NCBI RefSeq assembly: GCF_008638365.1
Contig: NZ_VWVU01000002.1
Location: forward strand, 248,001 to 312,000
DNA from: Nocardiopsis quinghaiensis
Lineage (GTDB): Bacteria > Actinomycetota > Actinomycetes > Streptosporangiales > Streptosporangiaceae
DNA: 64,000 nucleotides
Direction: 5' to 3'
Made by a program: the position numbers and the translations under genes. The notes beneath the pieces were generated by a model. The model did no database searches and was not told the origin of the DNA. It was given only the letters and a program-made list of their open reading frames with translations. Shown piece after piece: positions 47,499 through 57,218 of this stretch; positions within the stretch are counted from its first letter, which is position 1, and every line of letters begins with the position of its first letter.

Positions 47499-49613
47499 TC
47501 ATCCCTCGTCGGGGAGGACGGACACCCACACGCTTCCGATGAAGGCCCAGGAACCGGTGGGCGGTTTCCTGAGGGTACTCGGGTCCATCCGGGCGACGAC
47601 GTGGAAGGGCCTCTCGGCCCCCGCCACACTGCCGGTCAGCTGCTCGATCCGTTCCCAGTCCGAGGCGGCGAGCACGGCGTCGCGGTCGCGGGCGTGGATC
47701 TCGGAGACGACTCGGTCCACGTTCTCCCGGGTCGGTCGGTCCACGGCCGCGACGGGTACGCCGCAGACGTTGCGCAGCAACGGCATGTAGTTCCCGGCCA
47801 TACCGGAGTCGACCACGAGCACCGAGGCGTCCTCGGGCAACGCGGCGCAGAGCCGGTGCGTGGCCCCGACCGTGCCGACGTCCTGCCGGTAACTCATCAC
47901 GCCGTCGGTGGAGATCTCCATGGTGAACGGGTTCCACGGGACGGTGCCGCCCGCCTCCACCCTGACCGTGCCGACCGCGGTGGCGGCGGTCGGCACGACC
48001 AGCGCCGCCGCGGCGGTGGCGGCGACCACGGCCGGAAGCACGCGGCCCGGGACGGTGTGCCGCTCGGCGCTGGAGGCGACGGCGCAGTAGCGGGTCAGCC
48101 ACGCCAGGAACCAGACGGCGAACAGGATGAACGCCGGGATGACCAGCGCGATCAGCCGTCTGCTGGCCCAGGGGTGGTCGGGGGTGATGGCGGGGCGCAG
48201 CAGGGTGGTGGTCACCGTCCACACCAGCAGCATGGCGGGCAGCAGCCACTGGGGGTCGCGCCGCTGGAAGAGGCGGCGCAGTACGAGGGCGACGCCGAGG
48301 GAGGCGAACAGGACGGTGGCCAGGCCCACGTACCAGCCCACCCAGTACAGGCTCATGTCGTAGTAGGTGCGGCTGCCCTCGACGGGCAGGCCCTCACGCT
48401 GCTGGACGTAGGCGACCCAGCCGTCGGTGAAGTCGCTGCCGTGCCCGTAGTCGGGCCACAGCAGGGGCCGGACGGCGAGCAGCACCATGGTGAGCAGCAC
48501 GAGCGCGGCCATCGCTTCGGGGAGCCGGCGGACGCGCTCCACGTGCGGGATCCCGTGGCGCCACAGGGCCGCGGTGGCCACGACCGTGGCCACGATGACG
48601 GCGGCGCTGATCAGCAGCAGGGGGTTGAGGGAGTCGGACAGGTACTCCAGGTAGGGCAGGGACAGCCCGTATCCGGCGTACAGGCCGAGGCCCGCGCCGA
48701 CGGCCATGCCGCCCAGCAGCGGCAGCGCCTGCCCCCGTCGGGCGATGAGCAGCAGGCCGACGAACCCGACCACGGGCAACAGGTCGCGGATCGCGTCGAT
48801 GCGCACCACCAGCCCCAGGCCGAACGCCAGCCCGGCCGCGGCGGCCAGTGTGTGGGCGGACGACCAGCGGTCGGTGATCCGCGTGCGCCGCACGAGCGCG
48901 TCGTGGGCCAGGACCAGTCCGCCGAGCAGGAGGATCTGGGTGAGGGGCTCGCTGTAGGTGAAGCGGCTGACCCACTGCTGGGGCAGGCACACGGCCAGGA
49001 CGAGGGCGGCCAGGGGCGCCCAGCGGGCGCCGACCAGACGGGCGGTGAGCCCCGCGAAGGTGAGCACGCCCAGCGCGCCCAGGAACGGGGTGGTCACGAG
49101 CATCCCGTCGAGCCCGCCCAGCCAGTAGCCGATGGAGGCCACCAGCGGCGCCCCGGCCATGAACTGGGGCCAGATGACGTCGCCGCGCTCGTAGTAGGCC
49201 AGGCTCTGGTAGCTGAGCGCGGGGTCGTCGCCCGCGATGAGTTCCCGCTGCTGCGGGATGGGCAGGTATCCGTTCTCGGCGATCCATGCGGTGTACATGG
49301 CGTAGGAGGCCGGATCGCGACGGATGACCAGGGCCTCGGCGTGGTAGACGACCTGCACGACGGCGAAGGCGGCCACGATCACCAGGACGAGGACGACGGG
49401 CCACCAGGGCACGTCCTCCTCCGGCGGATCCGGGACCAACCGGGACACCAGCGCGCAGGCCGCGACCACGGCGGGCACGCCGAGGACGGCGGCCACCAAG
49501 GGGGTGAGGGAACCCAGGGCCAGGAGGGGGAAGGCCACCAGGAGCCAGGCCGAGAGGGCGATCGCGGGGAGCGCGGTGACACGGGCGAGGAATCGTCCGG
49601 GAGGCAAGCGCAT
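47499..49613 (-). CDS. GT-C-like multi-spanning membrane protein
   Basis: The 704-residue protein has about 13 membrane helices. An early outside loop holds EALVIRRDPASYAMYTAWIAENGYLPIPQQ, a pattern found in GT39/GT-C enzymes that use lipid-linked sugars. The C-terminal ~120 residues are an extracytoplasmic domain with RENVDRVVSEIHARDRDAVLAAS. No exact family is certain. Start ATG 49613 is chosen at the first membrane helix; a frame upstream to 49706 is open, and no ribosome site marks either. It probably works with the GT2 enzyme 50 bases downstream, which would make the lipid-linked donor. Confidence 0.75.
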   Translation of the reverse strand: MRLPPGRFLARVTALPAIALSAWLLVAFPLLALGSLTPLVAAVLGVPAVVAACALVSRLVPDPPEEDVPWWPVVLVLVIVAAFAVVQVVYHAEALVIRRDPASYAMYTAWIAENGYLPIPQQRELIAGDDPALSYQSLAYYERGDVIWPQFMAGAPLVASIGYWLGGLDGMLVTTPFLGALGVLTFAGLTARLVGARWAPLAALVLAVCLPQQWVSRFTYSEPLTQILLLGGLVLAHDALVRRTRITDRWSSAHTLAAAAGLAFGLGLVVRIDAIRDLLPVVGFVGLLLIARRGQALPLLGGMAVGAGLGLYAGYGLSLPYLEYLSDSLNPLLLISAAVIVATVVATAALWRHGIPHVERVRRLPEAMAALVLLTMVLLAVRPLLWPDYGHGSDFTDGWVAYVQQREGLPVEGSRTYYDMSLYWVGWYVGLATVLFASLGVALVLRRLFQRRDPQWLLPAMLLVWTVTTTLLRPAITPDHPWASRRLIALVIPAFILFAVWFLAWLTRYCAVASSAERHTVPGRVLPAVVAATAAAALVVPTAATAVGTVRVEAGGTVPWNPFTMEISTDGVMSYRQDVGTVGATHRLCAALPEDASVLVVDSGMAGNYMPLLRNVCGVPVAAVDRPTRENVDRVVSEIHARDRDAVLAASDWERIEQLTGSVAGAERPFHVVARMDPSTLRKPPTGSWAFIGSVWVSVLPDEG

Positions 49614-49841
49614 GAGGCAACTGTGGCAGTTTCCGAAACCCGGCGCACACACCGCGGAGCCCGGGGCCGCCCCCGGGGGCCTCTCCGAGCCGTTGGCCTG
49701 GACCACCGCGGAAGGCGTGTGCGCTGGTCAGCGCACGGTGGCGTTCGCGGGGCCCGTGCGACGTCACCGTTGCGTTGCCTTACGGCCCCGGTCGGGTCAC
49801 CGCCGGGACACGGGGCCGTCGGTACGGCGGCCTCCACGACC

Positions 49842-49847
49842 TAGAGT
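49842..49847 (+). promoter_or_regulatory. leaderless -10 box of TIGR03089 gene
   Basis: TAGAGT ends seven bases before ATG 49855; there is no ribosome site. Confidence 0.55.
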
Positions 49848-49854
49848 GGCGGTC

Positions 49855-50670
49855 ATGTCCGAAACTCCCGCGCAGCTGTGGCGCGCCCTGGTGTCCGCCG
49901 ACCCGTCCCGACCGTTCGTGACCTCCTACGACGCCTCGGGAGGCCGGGTGGAACTGTCCCGTGCCACCTTCGACAACTGGGTCTCCAAGACCTCGAACAT
50001 GCTGGTGGACGGGCTCGGCGCGCAGCCCGGCGACCGGGTCGTGATCGCCCTGCCGGTGCACTGGCAGTCACTGGTGTGGCTGGTCTCGTGCTGGTCGGTG
50101 GGCGCCGTGGCGGAGTTCGTCCGGCCGGACGCGGGCCTGCCCGAGGGGGCGCAGGTCGCGGTGGCCGACGCCGGCCGTCTGGAGGCCGCCCTGGACAGCG
50201 GCGCGGACGAGGTCGTGGGCACCTCCCTGCACCCGCTCGGCCTGCCGTTGGCCGAGGTGCCGCCCATGGTGCTCGACTACTCGGTGGAGGTGCGCGGGTA
50301 CGGGGACCACTTCTCGCCGTACCCGATCGACCCGGAGGCGCCCGCGCTGCGCGGCCACGGCTCCCGGACCGGCGCGGTCCTGGCCGCCGACGCGCACCGC
50401 CGGGCGGAGCGGTGGAAGCTGACCGCCGAGGACCGGGTGGGCCTGTTCGCCGAGCCCGACGCCCCGCTGACCCTGCTCGGCGAGGGCGCGGAGCTACTGC
50501 TGGCCCCGATCGCGGCGGGGTCGCCGATCATCCTGACGCCCCTGGAGTCCGCGGGTCCGGAGGAGGCCCTGAGGAGGGCCGACATGGAGAGGGTCACCGT
50601 GGCGGTCCGCGGGACGGACGGACCGCTGTTCCCGGGTGGGGCCCCCTTCCGGACGGTGGAGCTGGACTGA
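49855..50670 (+). CDS. TIGR03089 family protein
   Basis: This 271-residue protein matches the actinobacterial TIGR03089 family, which resembles the N-terminal part of acyl-CoA synthetases (RATFDNWVSKTSNMLVDGLGAQPGDRVVIALPVHWQSLVWLVSCWSVGAV) but lacks the AMP-binding and catalytic C-terminal motifs. So it is probably not an active synthetase. In mycobacteria it lies in the same region as whiB2/fbiAB, in agreement with this window. Start ATG 49855 has a leaderless -10 box. Confidence 0.88.
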   Translation: MSETPAQLWRALVSADPSRPFVTSYDASGGRVELSRATFDNWVSKTSNMLVDGLGAQPGDRVVIALPVHWQSLVWLVSCWSVGAVAEFVRPDAGLPEGAQVAVADAGRLEAALDSGADEVVGTSLHPLGLPLAEVPPMVLDYSVEVRGYGDHFSPYPIDPEAPALRGHGSRTGAVLAADAHRRAERWKLTAEDRVGLFAEPDAPLTLLGEGAELLLAPIAAGSPIILTPLESAGPEEALRRADMERVTVAVRGTDGPLFPGGAPFRTVELD

Positions 50671-50742
50671 TCCGCCCGCCGGAAGCGGTGCCGGTGTGAT
50701 GACGGGATCTCCTGCCCGGCGAACCGCCTCCGGATGCTTCCT

Positions 50743-50776
50743 CCCCCTGCCGGCGCTCTCGACCGTCGGCAGGGGG
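50743..50776. terminator. terminator between convergent genes
   Basis: CCCCCTGCCG (50743-50752) pairs with CGGCAGGGGG (50767-50776) with a 14-base loop, between the TIGR03089 and amidohydrolase stops. Confidence 0.55.
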
Positions 50777-50790
50777 CGGGACCACCGCTG

Positions 50791-52017
50791 TCAGGCCTCG
50801 GGCCGCCCCTCCCGGTAGTAGGCGTCGAGCACGGTGCGCTCGCGGCTCTCCTCGTCGTAGGTGTAGACCTCGCGGCCCTCGACGAACACGCGCAGGGCAC
50901 GGCTCATCACGTCCAGCGGATCGCCCGACCACACGACCACGTCGCCGTCCAGGCCCGGCTTGAGGGAGCCGACCCGGTCGGAGATGCCCATGATCTCGGC
51001 GGGGTTGACCGTGAGCGCGCGGATCGCGGCCACGGGGTCCATGCCCTCCTTGACGCACAGGGTGGCCTGGTGGACCAGGAACTCGATCGGGACGACCGGG
51101 TGGTCGGTGGTCAGGGCGACCTTGACGCCCGCCCTGTCGAGGATGCCCGGGTTGGCGAGGGTCTTGTTGTTCACCTCCACCTTGGACCGGCTGGTCATGA
51201 GCGGACCGGTGATGACGGGGACACCGCGCTCGGCGATCTCGTCGGCCAGCAGGTGGCCCTCGGTGCAGTGGTTGATGATCAGCCGGTAGCCGAACTCGTC
51301 CGCCAGGCGCATCGCGGTGTGGATGTCGTCGGCACGGTGCGTGTGCTGGCACCACGGGAGTTCGCCGTCCAGGACTCTGACCAGCACCTCCAGGGTGTTG
51401 TCCCGGTCGAACGGGGTGCCCTCGGCCGACGCGTGGTCGCGCTTGGCCTTGTAGTCCTGGGCCTTGGTGAAGGCGTCGCGGATGACCGCGGCCACGCCCT
51501 GGCGGGTGGAGGGGAGCTTGTCCTTGTTGCCGTACACCCGCTTGGGGTTCTCGCCCAGGGCGCTCTTGACGCTGGCCGGGTGCTTGACCAGCCGGTCCTC
51601 CATACTGCGGCCCCAGCACTTGATGGCCACGGTCTGGCCGCCGACGGGGTTGCCCGATCCGGGTTTGACGACGGAGCTGGTGACGCCTCCGGACAGGGCG
51701 TCGGCGAAGCCGCGGTCGGCGGGGTTGATGGCGTCCAGCGCACGCATGCGGGCGCCGTTGGGGTCGGTCATCTCGTTGGTGTCGTCACCGGCCCAGCCGA
51801 TGCCCTCCTCGTCGATGCCGATGTGGCCGTGGGCCTCCACGAAACCGGGGAGCACCCACTTGCCGGAGGCGTCGACGACGGTGGCGCCCTCGGGGACCGT
51901 GACGTCGGCGTCCGTGCCGACGGCGGTGATCCTGCCGTCGGTGACGAGGACGGTGCCGCCGTCGATGGGGTCCCCGTCGACGGGCACGACGTATCCGGAT
52001 GTGATCGCGATATCCAT
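50791..52017 (-). CDS. amidohydrolase (imidazolonepropionase-like)
   Basis: The 408-residue protein belongs to the metal-dependent amidohydrolase superfamily. Metal ligands are visible as HxH (His63, His65 in FVEAHGHIGID), a CQHTHRADD segment, LIINHCTEGHLLADE and the TTDHP aspartate. A small beta-sandwich is formed by both ends, with LKPGLDGDVVVWSGDPLD near the C-terminus. The substrate is not clear from the sequence. It has TAGGTT exactly seven bases before ATG 52017, so it is probably leaderless. Confidence 0.9.
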   Translation of the reverse strand: MDIAITSGYVVPVDGDPIDGGTVLVTDGRITAVGTDADVTVPEGATVVDASGKWVLPGFVEAHGHIGIDEEGIGWAGDDTNEMTDPNGARMRALDAINPADRGFADALSGGVTSSVVKPGSGNPVGGQTVAIKCWGRSMEDRLVKHPASVKSALGENPKRVYGNKDKLPSTRQGVAAVIRDAFTKAQDYKAKRDHASAEGTPFDRDNTLEVLVRVLDGELPWCQHTHRADDIHTAMRLADEFGYRLIINHCTEGHLLADEIAERGVPVITGPLMTSRSKVEVNNKTLANPGILDRAGVKVALTTDHPVVPIEFLVHQATLCVKEGMDPVAAIRALTVNPAEIMGISDRVGSLKPGLDGDVVVWSGDPLDVMSRALRVFVEGREVYTYDEESRERTVLDAYYREGRPEA

Positions 52018-52024
52018 GGCGGGA

Positions 52025-52030
52025 AACCTA
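52025..52030 (-). promoter_or_regulatory. leaderless -10 box of amidohydrolase gene
   Basis: TAGGTT on the minus strand ends seven bases before ATG 52017. Confidence 0.55.
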
Positions 52031-52137
52031 GCCCATCATCGGGCGTCTCCCCAAGGCCGGACCGTGCTTCACGAGCGCGGAGGCGTAGCGAGAGGCAGCC
52101 TGGCGGACGCGAGCCCGGAACGATGCGAGGACACGAC

Positions 52138-52950
52138 CTAACCCGCGGGCCAGCGCGCGGTCAGCAGCTCCGACCGTGGCGCGAGCTCCACCGTGGCGTT
52201 CTCGATGGCCTCGCGCACCATGGTGCAGCGGCCCACCTGCTCGGATTCGGCGGTCAGGTCGCCGCCCTCGGCCGCGAACGCGTAGACCATGCTGGGGCGG
52301 TCGGCGAAGTCCATCATCCGGAAGGCGCCGCCCAGTCCCGGGTGGTGCGGGGTCTGCTCGGGGATCACGCCCAGGGTGACGATGCCCGCCTCGACCAGGT
52401 CGGAGAGGAAGCCGCGCTGGGCGTTGAGTACGGCCGCGCCGCCCTGGGGGCGCTGCAGAGCCGACTCGTTGAGGACCACCCGCAGCACGGGCCCGTCCGG
52501 CCCGGTCATCGCCGCCCGGTGGGCCATCTCCTCCTCCACCATCGCCTCGACCATGTCCGGGGACAGGTCGGGGTGGCGCGGACGCAGGACCGCCCGCGAG
52601 TACTCGCGGGTGCGCAGGAACACCGGGACCGCCATGGGCTGGTGCTCCCACAGGTGGGTGGCGTGGACGCCCAGTTCGCGCTGGTCGCCGAACTCGTTGG
52701 GGAAGGCCTCGGCCTGGAGGGTGATCGCCCACGCGTCGACCAGCTGGTTCTCCGTGCCCAGGGCCGTGTCCACCCGTTCGACCAGCGATCGCGCCGGCCT
52801 GCAGTAAGCGTTCTCCACCTCGCGGAGCTTGTCGTCGGTCACCCCCACCGTTTTGGCGAGTTCGGCGCGCGAGAGCCCCCTGTCCGAACGCGCACGCAGT
52901 ACTCGCGCGGCGAAGGGGAGCCACATCGCGGACGGCAGTGCAGTGTTCAC
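52138..52950 (-). CDS. XRE-family regulator with DUF5753 domain
   Basis: The 270-residue protein has an N-terminal helix-turn-helix (about 12-70: AARVLRARSDRGLSRAELAKTVGVTDDKLREVENAYCRPA) and a C-terminal DUF5753 domain (about 85-265: EFPNEFG-like start, FLRTREYSRAVLR, LRVVLNESALQRPQGG). Such regulators normally pair with an adjacent DUF397 protein; none is next to it. GTG 52950 is chosen because AGGAGG lies nine bases upstream, while the nearby ATG 52956 is only three bases from that site. It is divergent from the PLDc_N gene. Confidence 0.88.
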   Translation of the reverse strand: MNTALPSAMWLPFAARVLRARSDRGLSRAELAKTVGVTDDKLREVENAYCRPARSLVERVDTALGTENQLVDAWAITLQAEAFPNEFGDQRELGVHATHLWEHQPMAVPVFLRTREYSRAVLRPRHPDLSPDMVEAMVEEEMAHRAAMTGPDGPVLRVVLNESALQRPQGGAAVLNAQRGFLSDLVEAGIVTLGVIPEQTPHHPGLGGAFRMMDFADRPSMVYAFAAEGGDLTAESEQVGRCTMVREAIENATVELAPRSELLTARWPAG

Positions 52951-53221
52951 TCCCATAACCTCCTCCGTCGCCCGACGGGACCGAACCGGCACACCTTCGG
53001 GCCAGCTCCACCGACCCCGCCGCCGTTCCTACGACCCTGTACCGTGTCGGGCCGCCGGTCAAGCGACGGGACTGGCACGGCGATCCGTGGTAGTTCATTG
53101 ACGCGTACCGGAGGGGCCGACGACGCCGTCCGGAGTCCGGCGCGGTCCCGGCCGACCCCCTGGCACCCGGTTCCCATCATGCCCGAGAACGGTGCCCCGA
53201 CCCCCGATTGGACAGTCCCCC

Positions 53222-53629
53222 GTGGCCCACTTCCTCCTCCTGCTCGCCGTGTTGTCGATCTGCGTCTGGGTGTACGCCCTGTTCGAGGTGATCGGCTCGG
53301 ATCCCGGTTCCGTGCGGCTCCTGCCCAAACCCGCGTGGACCGTGGTCGTCCTGCTCCTGCCCAAGCTCGGGGCGCTGCTGTGGTTCGCCCTGGGCCGTCC
53401 GCACCGCGACCCGGCGGTGACCGCCCCCGCGGGCCCTCCCCCCGCCTTTCCCGAGTACGACCACCCGAGCCGGGCCCGCGCCGCCACCCCCGAGGAGGAC
53501 GAGGAGTTCCTCCGCCGCTGCCGCGAGCGCGCGGAGGGACAGCGGCGGCGCGCCCGGGAGGCGCAGGAGCGGAAGCGGCGGGAGCGCGAGGCGCGGGATG
53601 ACGGCGAGGCGGCCGGGGACTCCGCCTGA
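53222..53629 (+). CDS. PLDc_N-domain membrane protein
   Basis: The 135-residue protein has two membrane helices (about 3-24 and 40-60) forming the phospholipase D N-terminal (PLDc_N) domain, with VYALFEVIGSDPGSVRLLPKPAWTVVVLLLPKLGALLWFALGRP. A charged, Arg/Glu-rich C-terminal tail (about 80-130, RRCRERAEGQRRRAREAQERKRRERE) is likely a long helix or coiled coil. No phospholipase catalytic domain is present. Start GTG 53222 begins the first helix. Confidence 0.85.
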   Translation: MAHFLLLLAVLSICVWVYALFEVIGSDPGSVRLLPKPAWTVVVLLLPKLGALLWFALGRPHRDPAVTAPAGPPPAFPEYDHPSRARAATPEEDEEFLRRCRERAEGQRRRAREAQERKRREREARDDGEAAGDSA

Positions 53630-53798
53630 GCCCTGAGCCGGGAGGAGGCGCGGCGGGGGTCCGGACACGGGGTGACCCGACGATCGAAGCACACCGTGGT
53701 CATCCCCTGACGGAAAGCGACCCGACGGTGGTGGTACCCGACCCGTCCGAGTACGCTGTGTGCCGCCCCGCCGCGAATCTCCTTTCGGAAGTGAACCG

Positions 53799-54488
53799 AT
53801 GAAGCGTCTGCCCCTCTCCATGACGGCCCTCCTGGCCGGCACCGCCCTGCTCGCCGTCTCCGCCTGCGCCAACGGCGCCGACGCCCAGAACGACTCCGAC
53901 GGCGGCGGGAGCGGCTCGGACCAGGCCAGCGGCCCCGATCAGGCCGGCGGCCCGGCCGACGTGGACGTCAGCGGCGTCGAGGGCGCCACCCTGCGCACCA
54001 GTGAGGGCGACATCGAGGTGGAGCTGTTCCCGGAGGACGCCCCTCTCACGGTGGCCAACTTCGTGGGCCTGGCCGAGGGCGAGGGCGTGCCCAACCCGGT
54101 GACGGGCGAGGCCGGGTTCTACGACGGCACCGTGTTCCACCGGGTGATCGACGAGTTCATGGTCCAGGGCGGCGACCCCCAGGGCACCGGCCGGGGCGGC
54201 CCGGGCTACACCTTCGAGGACGAGTTCGGCTCCGGCCGGGAGTTCGACGCACCGGGTGTGCTGGCCATGGCCAACAGCGGCGAGGACACCAACGGCTCGC
54301 AGTTCTTCCTCACCGTCGAGCCGACCCCGCACCTGAACGGCATGCACACGATCTTCGGGCACGTCTCGGACGAGGAGTCCATGGACGTGCTGAGCGGCAT
54401 CGCCGGCGTGGAGACCGACGCGAGCGACCGCCCGGTACAGGACGTGGTCCTGGAGTCGGTCACCGTCCACCGCGAGAACGAGGAGTAG
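53799..54488 (+). CDS. cyclophilin-type peptidyl-prolyl isomerase lipoprotein
   Basis: This 229-residue lipoprotein has a signal peptide with lipobox LLAVSAC (Cys23), a disordered Gly/Ser/Asp-rich linker (about 25-55) and a cyclophilin domain (about 60-227): YDGTVFHRVIDEFMVQGGDPQGTGRGGPGYTFEDEF, LAMANSGEDTNGSQFFLT and HTIFGHV. It should help fold exported proteins on the outer face of the membrane. ATG 53799 starts the signal peptide. TACGCT (53752-53757) is a candidate -10. It converges on the cysteine desulfurase gene. Confidence 0.94.
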   Translation: MKRLPLSMTALLAGTALLAVSACANGADAQNDSDGGGSGSDQASGPDQAGGPADVDVSGVEGATLRTSEGDIEVELFPEDAPLTVANFVGLAEGEGVPNPVTGEAGFYDGTVFHRVIDEFMVQGGDPQGTGRGGPGYTFEDEFGSGREFDAPGVLAMANSGEDTNGSQFFLTVEPTPHLNGMHTIFGHVSDEESMDVLSGIAGVETDASDRPVQDVVLESVTVHRENEE

Positions 54489-54512
54489 CCGCCGGGGACC
54501 GTGCGGCGCCCG

Positions 54513-55697
54513 TCAGCGGCGGCGCTTGGCACGCGCGGTCCGGGCGCGCTCCACGGCCGGGCCGATCGCCTCGGCCAGCGCCGCGACGTCCTCCCTGGTG
54601 GAGGTGCGGCCCAGCGACAGCCGCAGGCTGCTCAGCGCCGTGTCGGGGTCGGCCCCCATCTCCAGCAGCACGTGGCTGGGCTGGGCCACTCCTGCCGAGC
54701 ACGCCGAGCCGGTCGAGCACGAGATGCCCCTGGCGTCGAGCAGCATCAGCAGCGCGTCGCCCTCGCAGCCGGGGAAGGACAGGTGCGAGATCCCCGGAAG
54801 CCTGTGCTCGGGGTCACCGTTGACGACCGTGTCGGGGACCACCGCGCGGACCCGCTCCTCCAGCTCGTCACGGAGGTCCGTCAGATGCTTGACGTGCTCC
54901 TCGCGCTCGGCGACCGCCAGGTGGACGGCCGTGGCCAGCCCGCGCAGCAGCGGCGCGGACAGGGTGCCCGAACGGATGTCGCGCTCCTGCCCGCCACCGT
55001 GCAGGACCGGCGTCGGGGCCAGGCCGCGCCCGACCAGCAGCGCTCCCGCGCCCACCGGCCCGCCGAGCTTGTGGCCGGTGACCGTCAGGGCGCTCACCCC
55101 GCTCGCGGCGAAGTCGACCGGTTCCACACCCACGGCCTGCACGGCGTCGGTGTGGAAGGGGATGCCGTACTCGGCGGCGACGGCGGCCAGCTCGGCCACC
55201 GGCTGCACCGTGCCCACCTCGTTGTTGGCCCACATGACCGACACGAGCGCGACCGACTCCGGGCCGGGGCCGCCCTCGATCGCCTCCCGCAGCGATGACG
55301 GGCTCACGCGGCCCAGCGCGTCCACGGGGAGCTTCTCGTGCGTCGCGCCCTGGTGCTCGGCCATCCAGTGCGCGGGGTCGAGGGCGGCGTGGTGCTCGAC
55401 GGCGCTGGTGAGGATCCTCGTCCTGCGAGGCTCCGCGCTCCCGGCGTTGCGCGCCCAGTACAGGCCCTTGACGGCGATGTTGTTCGACTCGGTGCCGCCG
55501 CCGGTGAAGACCACCTCGTGCGGGGTGGAGCCGAGCGCCCCGGCGACGCGCTCGCGGGCCTCCTCGACCGCGCGACGGGCGGCGCGCCCGTGGCCGTGCA
55601 GGGACGACGGGTTGCCGAGGGCGCCGAGCTCGGCCGCGACGTCGGCGACCACCTCGGGGCGGACCTCGGTCGTGGCAGCGTGATCCAGATACACCAT
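54513..55697 (-). CDS. cysteine desulfurase
   Basis: The PLP enzyme takes sulfur from cysteine for iron-sulfur clusters or tRNA thiolation. The 394-residue protein begins MVYLDHAATTEVRPEV and has EHHAAL, the PLP aspartate in FHTDAVQAVG, the PLP lysine Lys210 (TVTGHKLGGPVGAG) and the sulfur-carrying Cys333 (SCSTGSACSAG). It is of the IscS/NifS type. In many actinobacteria the next gene is the thiolase mnmA, but here it has no such neighbour within the window; it is the first gene leftward from the aroA promoter region. Confidence 0.95.
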   Translation of the reverse strand: MVYLDHAATTEVRPEVVADVAAELGALGNPSSLHGHGRAARRAVEEARERVAGALGSTPHEVVFTGGGTESNNIAVKGLYWARNAGSAEPRRTRILTSAVEHHAALDPAHWMAEHQGATHEKLPVDALGRVSPSSLREAIEGGPGPESVALVSVMWANNEVGTVQPVAELAAVAAEYGIPFHTDAVQAVGVEPVDFAASGVSALTVTGHKLGGPVGAGALLVGRGLAPTPVLHGGGQERDIRSGTLSAPLLRGLATAVHLAVAEREEHVKHLTDLRDELEERVRAVVPDTVVNGDPEHRLPGISHLSFPGCEGDALLMLLDARGISCSTGSACSAGVAQPSHVLLEMGADPDTALSSLRLSLGRTSTREDVAALAEAIGPAVERARTARAKRRR

Positions 55698-55880
55698 GGC
55701 TCCACAAGGATACGTCCGTCCCGATTCGCCCGCGGCCCCCGGACCCCCTCCGTTCCACGACCGGCGCCCACGGTGTGCCGGGGAACCGGCGCCCGCGGCC
55801 CGCGACTCGTCCGGAATCCGGTCCCGTGACGGGTTGTCCACAGGTGCGAGGGCGTCCTCCTCCACCCGCCCCGATCCCGA

Positions 55881-55886
55881 TAACCT
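55881..55886 (+). promoter_or_regulatory. leaderless -10 box of aroA
   Basis: TAACCT ends six bases before ATG 55893, with no ribosome site. Confidence 0.5.
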
Positions 55887-55892
55887 TGTGTC

Positions 55893-57218
55893 ATGCCTGA
55901 CTCCGCGTCCTCGCAGCCCGCCCAGCCCGCCGACCCCGCCCGGTCCTCCGGCGGCCACTGGCCAGCGCCCACGGCCGAGCGCCCGGTGCGCGCGCGGCTC
56001 TCCCTGCCGGGGTCCAAGTCGATGACCAACCGCGCGCTGATCCTGGCCGCGCTGTCGGAGACCCCCTGCCTGGTGCGCCGCCCCCTGGCCAGCCGGGACA
56101 GCGAGCTGATGGTCGGCGCCCTGCGCGCCCTGGGCGTGGAGGTCTCCCCCGCGGGGGACTCGGGCGGGGACCTGGCGGTCACCCCCGCTCCGCTGCGCGG
56201 CCCGGCCTCGGTCGACGTCGGCAACGCGGGCACGGTGATGCGGTTCGTGCCGCCCCTGGCGGCCCTGGCCTCCGGAACCGTCGGCTTCGACGGCGACCCG
56301 CGTGCACGCGAGCGCCCGGTGGGCGAGCTCCTGGACGCCCTGCGCGCGCTGGGCGCCGACATCGACGACGGCGGCCGCGGAGCCCTGCCCCTCACCATCC
56401 ACGGCACCGGCGCCGTACGCGGCGGCGAGGTGACACTGGACGCGTCCGGCTCCTCCCAGTTCGTGTCCGCCCTGCTCCTGAGCGGCGCCCGCTTCACCGA
56501 GGGCGTGCACGTGCGCCACTCCGGCCCGCCCGTGCCCTCCCAGCCGCACCTGGACATGACCGTGGAGATGCTGCGTTCGGCCGGGGTGACCGTGTCCACC
56601 GCCGAGAACTCCTGGAGGGTCGGGCCCGGACCGGTCAAGGCAGCCGACATCACCGTGGAGCCCGACCTCTCCAACGCGGCGCCCTTCCTCGCCGCGGCCC
56701 TGGTCAGCGGGGGCGAGGTGACCGTCGAGGGCTGGCCGGAGCACACCACCCAGCCCGGCGACGCGCTGCGCTCGCTGTTCACCCGCATGGGAGGCGAGGT
56801 GTCGCTCTCCCCCGAGGGGCTCACCCTGCGCGGCACCGGCCGGATCCTGGGCCTCGACACCGACCTGCGCGACGTGGGTGAACTCACCCCCACCATCGCC
56901 GCCGTGGCCGCACTGGCCTCGACCCCCTCACGGCTGACCGGCATCGCGCACCTGCGCCGCCACGAGACCGACCGCATCGCCGCGCTGGCCGCCGAGGTCA
57001 ACCGGCTGGGCGGCGACGCCGAAGAACTGCCCGACGGCCTGGTCATCCGTCCGCGACCGCTGCACGGCGGGGTGTTCCACTCCTACGACGACCACCGGAT
57101 GGCCACGTCCGGTGCGGTGATCGGGCTCGCGGTGCCCGGTGTGGAGGTGGAGAACATCGCCACCACGCGCAAGACCCTGCCCGACTTCCCGGGCCTGTGG
57201 GCGGAGGCGCTGGCATGA
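55893..57218 (+). CDS. aroA: 3-phosphoshikimate 1-carboxyvinyltransferase (EPSP synthase)
   Basis: AroA transfers the enolpyruvyl group of PEP to shikimate-3-phosphate in aromatic amino-acid synthesis. The 441-residue protein has the two inverse alpha/beta domains with [36 protein letters not shown] (phosphate binding), [28 protein letters not shown] and the C-terminal [15 protein letters not shown]. The first 30 residues are a non-conserved Ser/Ala/Pro-rich tail. The stop overlaps the rsgA ATG as ATGA, so the pair is one operon. Confidence 0.96.
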   Translation: MPDSASSQPAQPADPARSSGGHWPAPTAERPVRARLSLPGSKSMTNRALILAALSETPCLVRRPLASRDSELMVGALRALGVEVSPAGDSGGDLAVTPAPLRGPASVDVGNAGTVMRFVPPLAALASGTVGFDGDPRARERPVGELLDALRALGADIDDGGRGALPLTIHGTGAVRGGEVTLDASGSSQFVSALLLSGARFTEGVHVRHSGPPVPSQPHLDMTVEMLRSAGVTVSTAENSWRVGPGPVKAADITVEPDLSNAAPFLAAALVSGGEVTVEGWPEHTTQPGDALRSLFTRMGGEVSLSPEGLTLRGTGRILGLDTDLRDVGELTPTIAAVAALASTPSRLTGIAHLRRHETDRIAALAAEVNRLGGDAEELPDGLVIRPRPLHGGVFHSYDDHRMATSGAVIGLAVPGVEVENIATTRKTLPDFPGLWAEALA

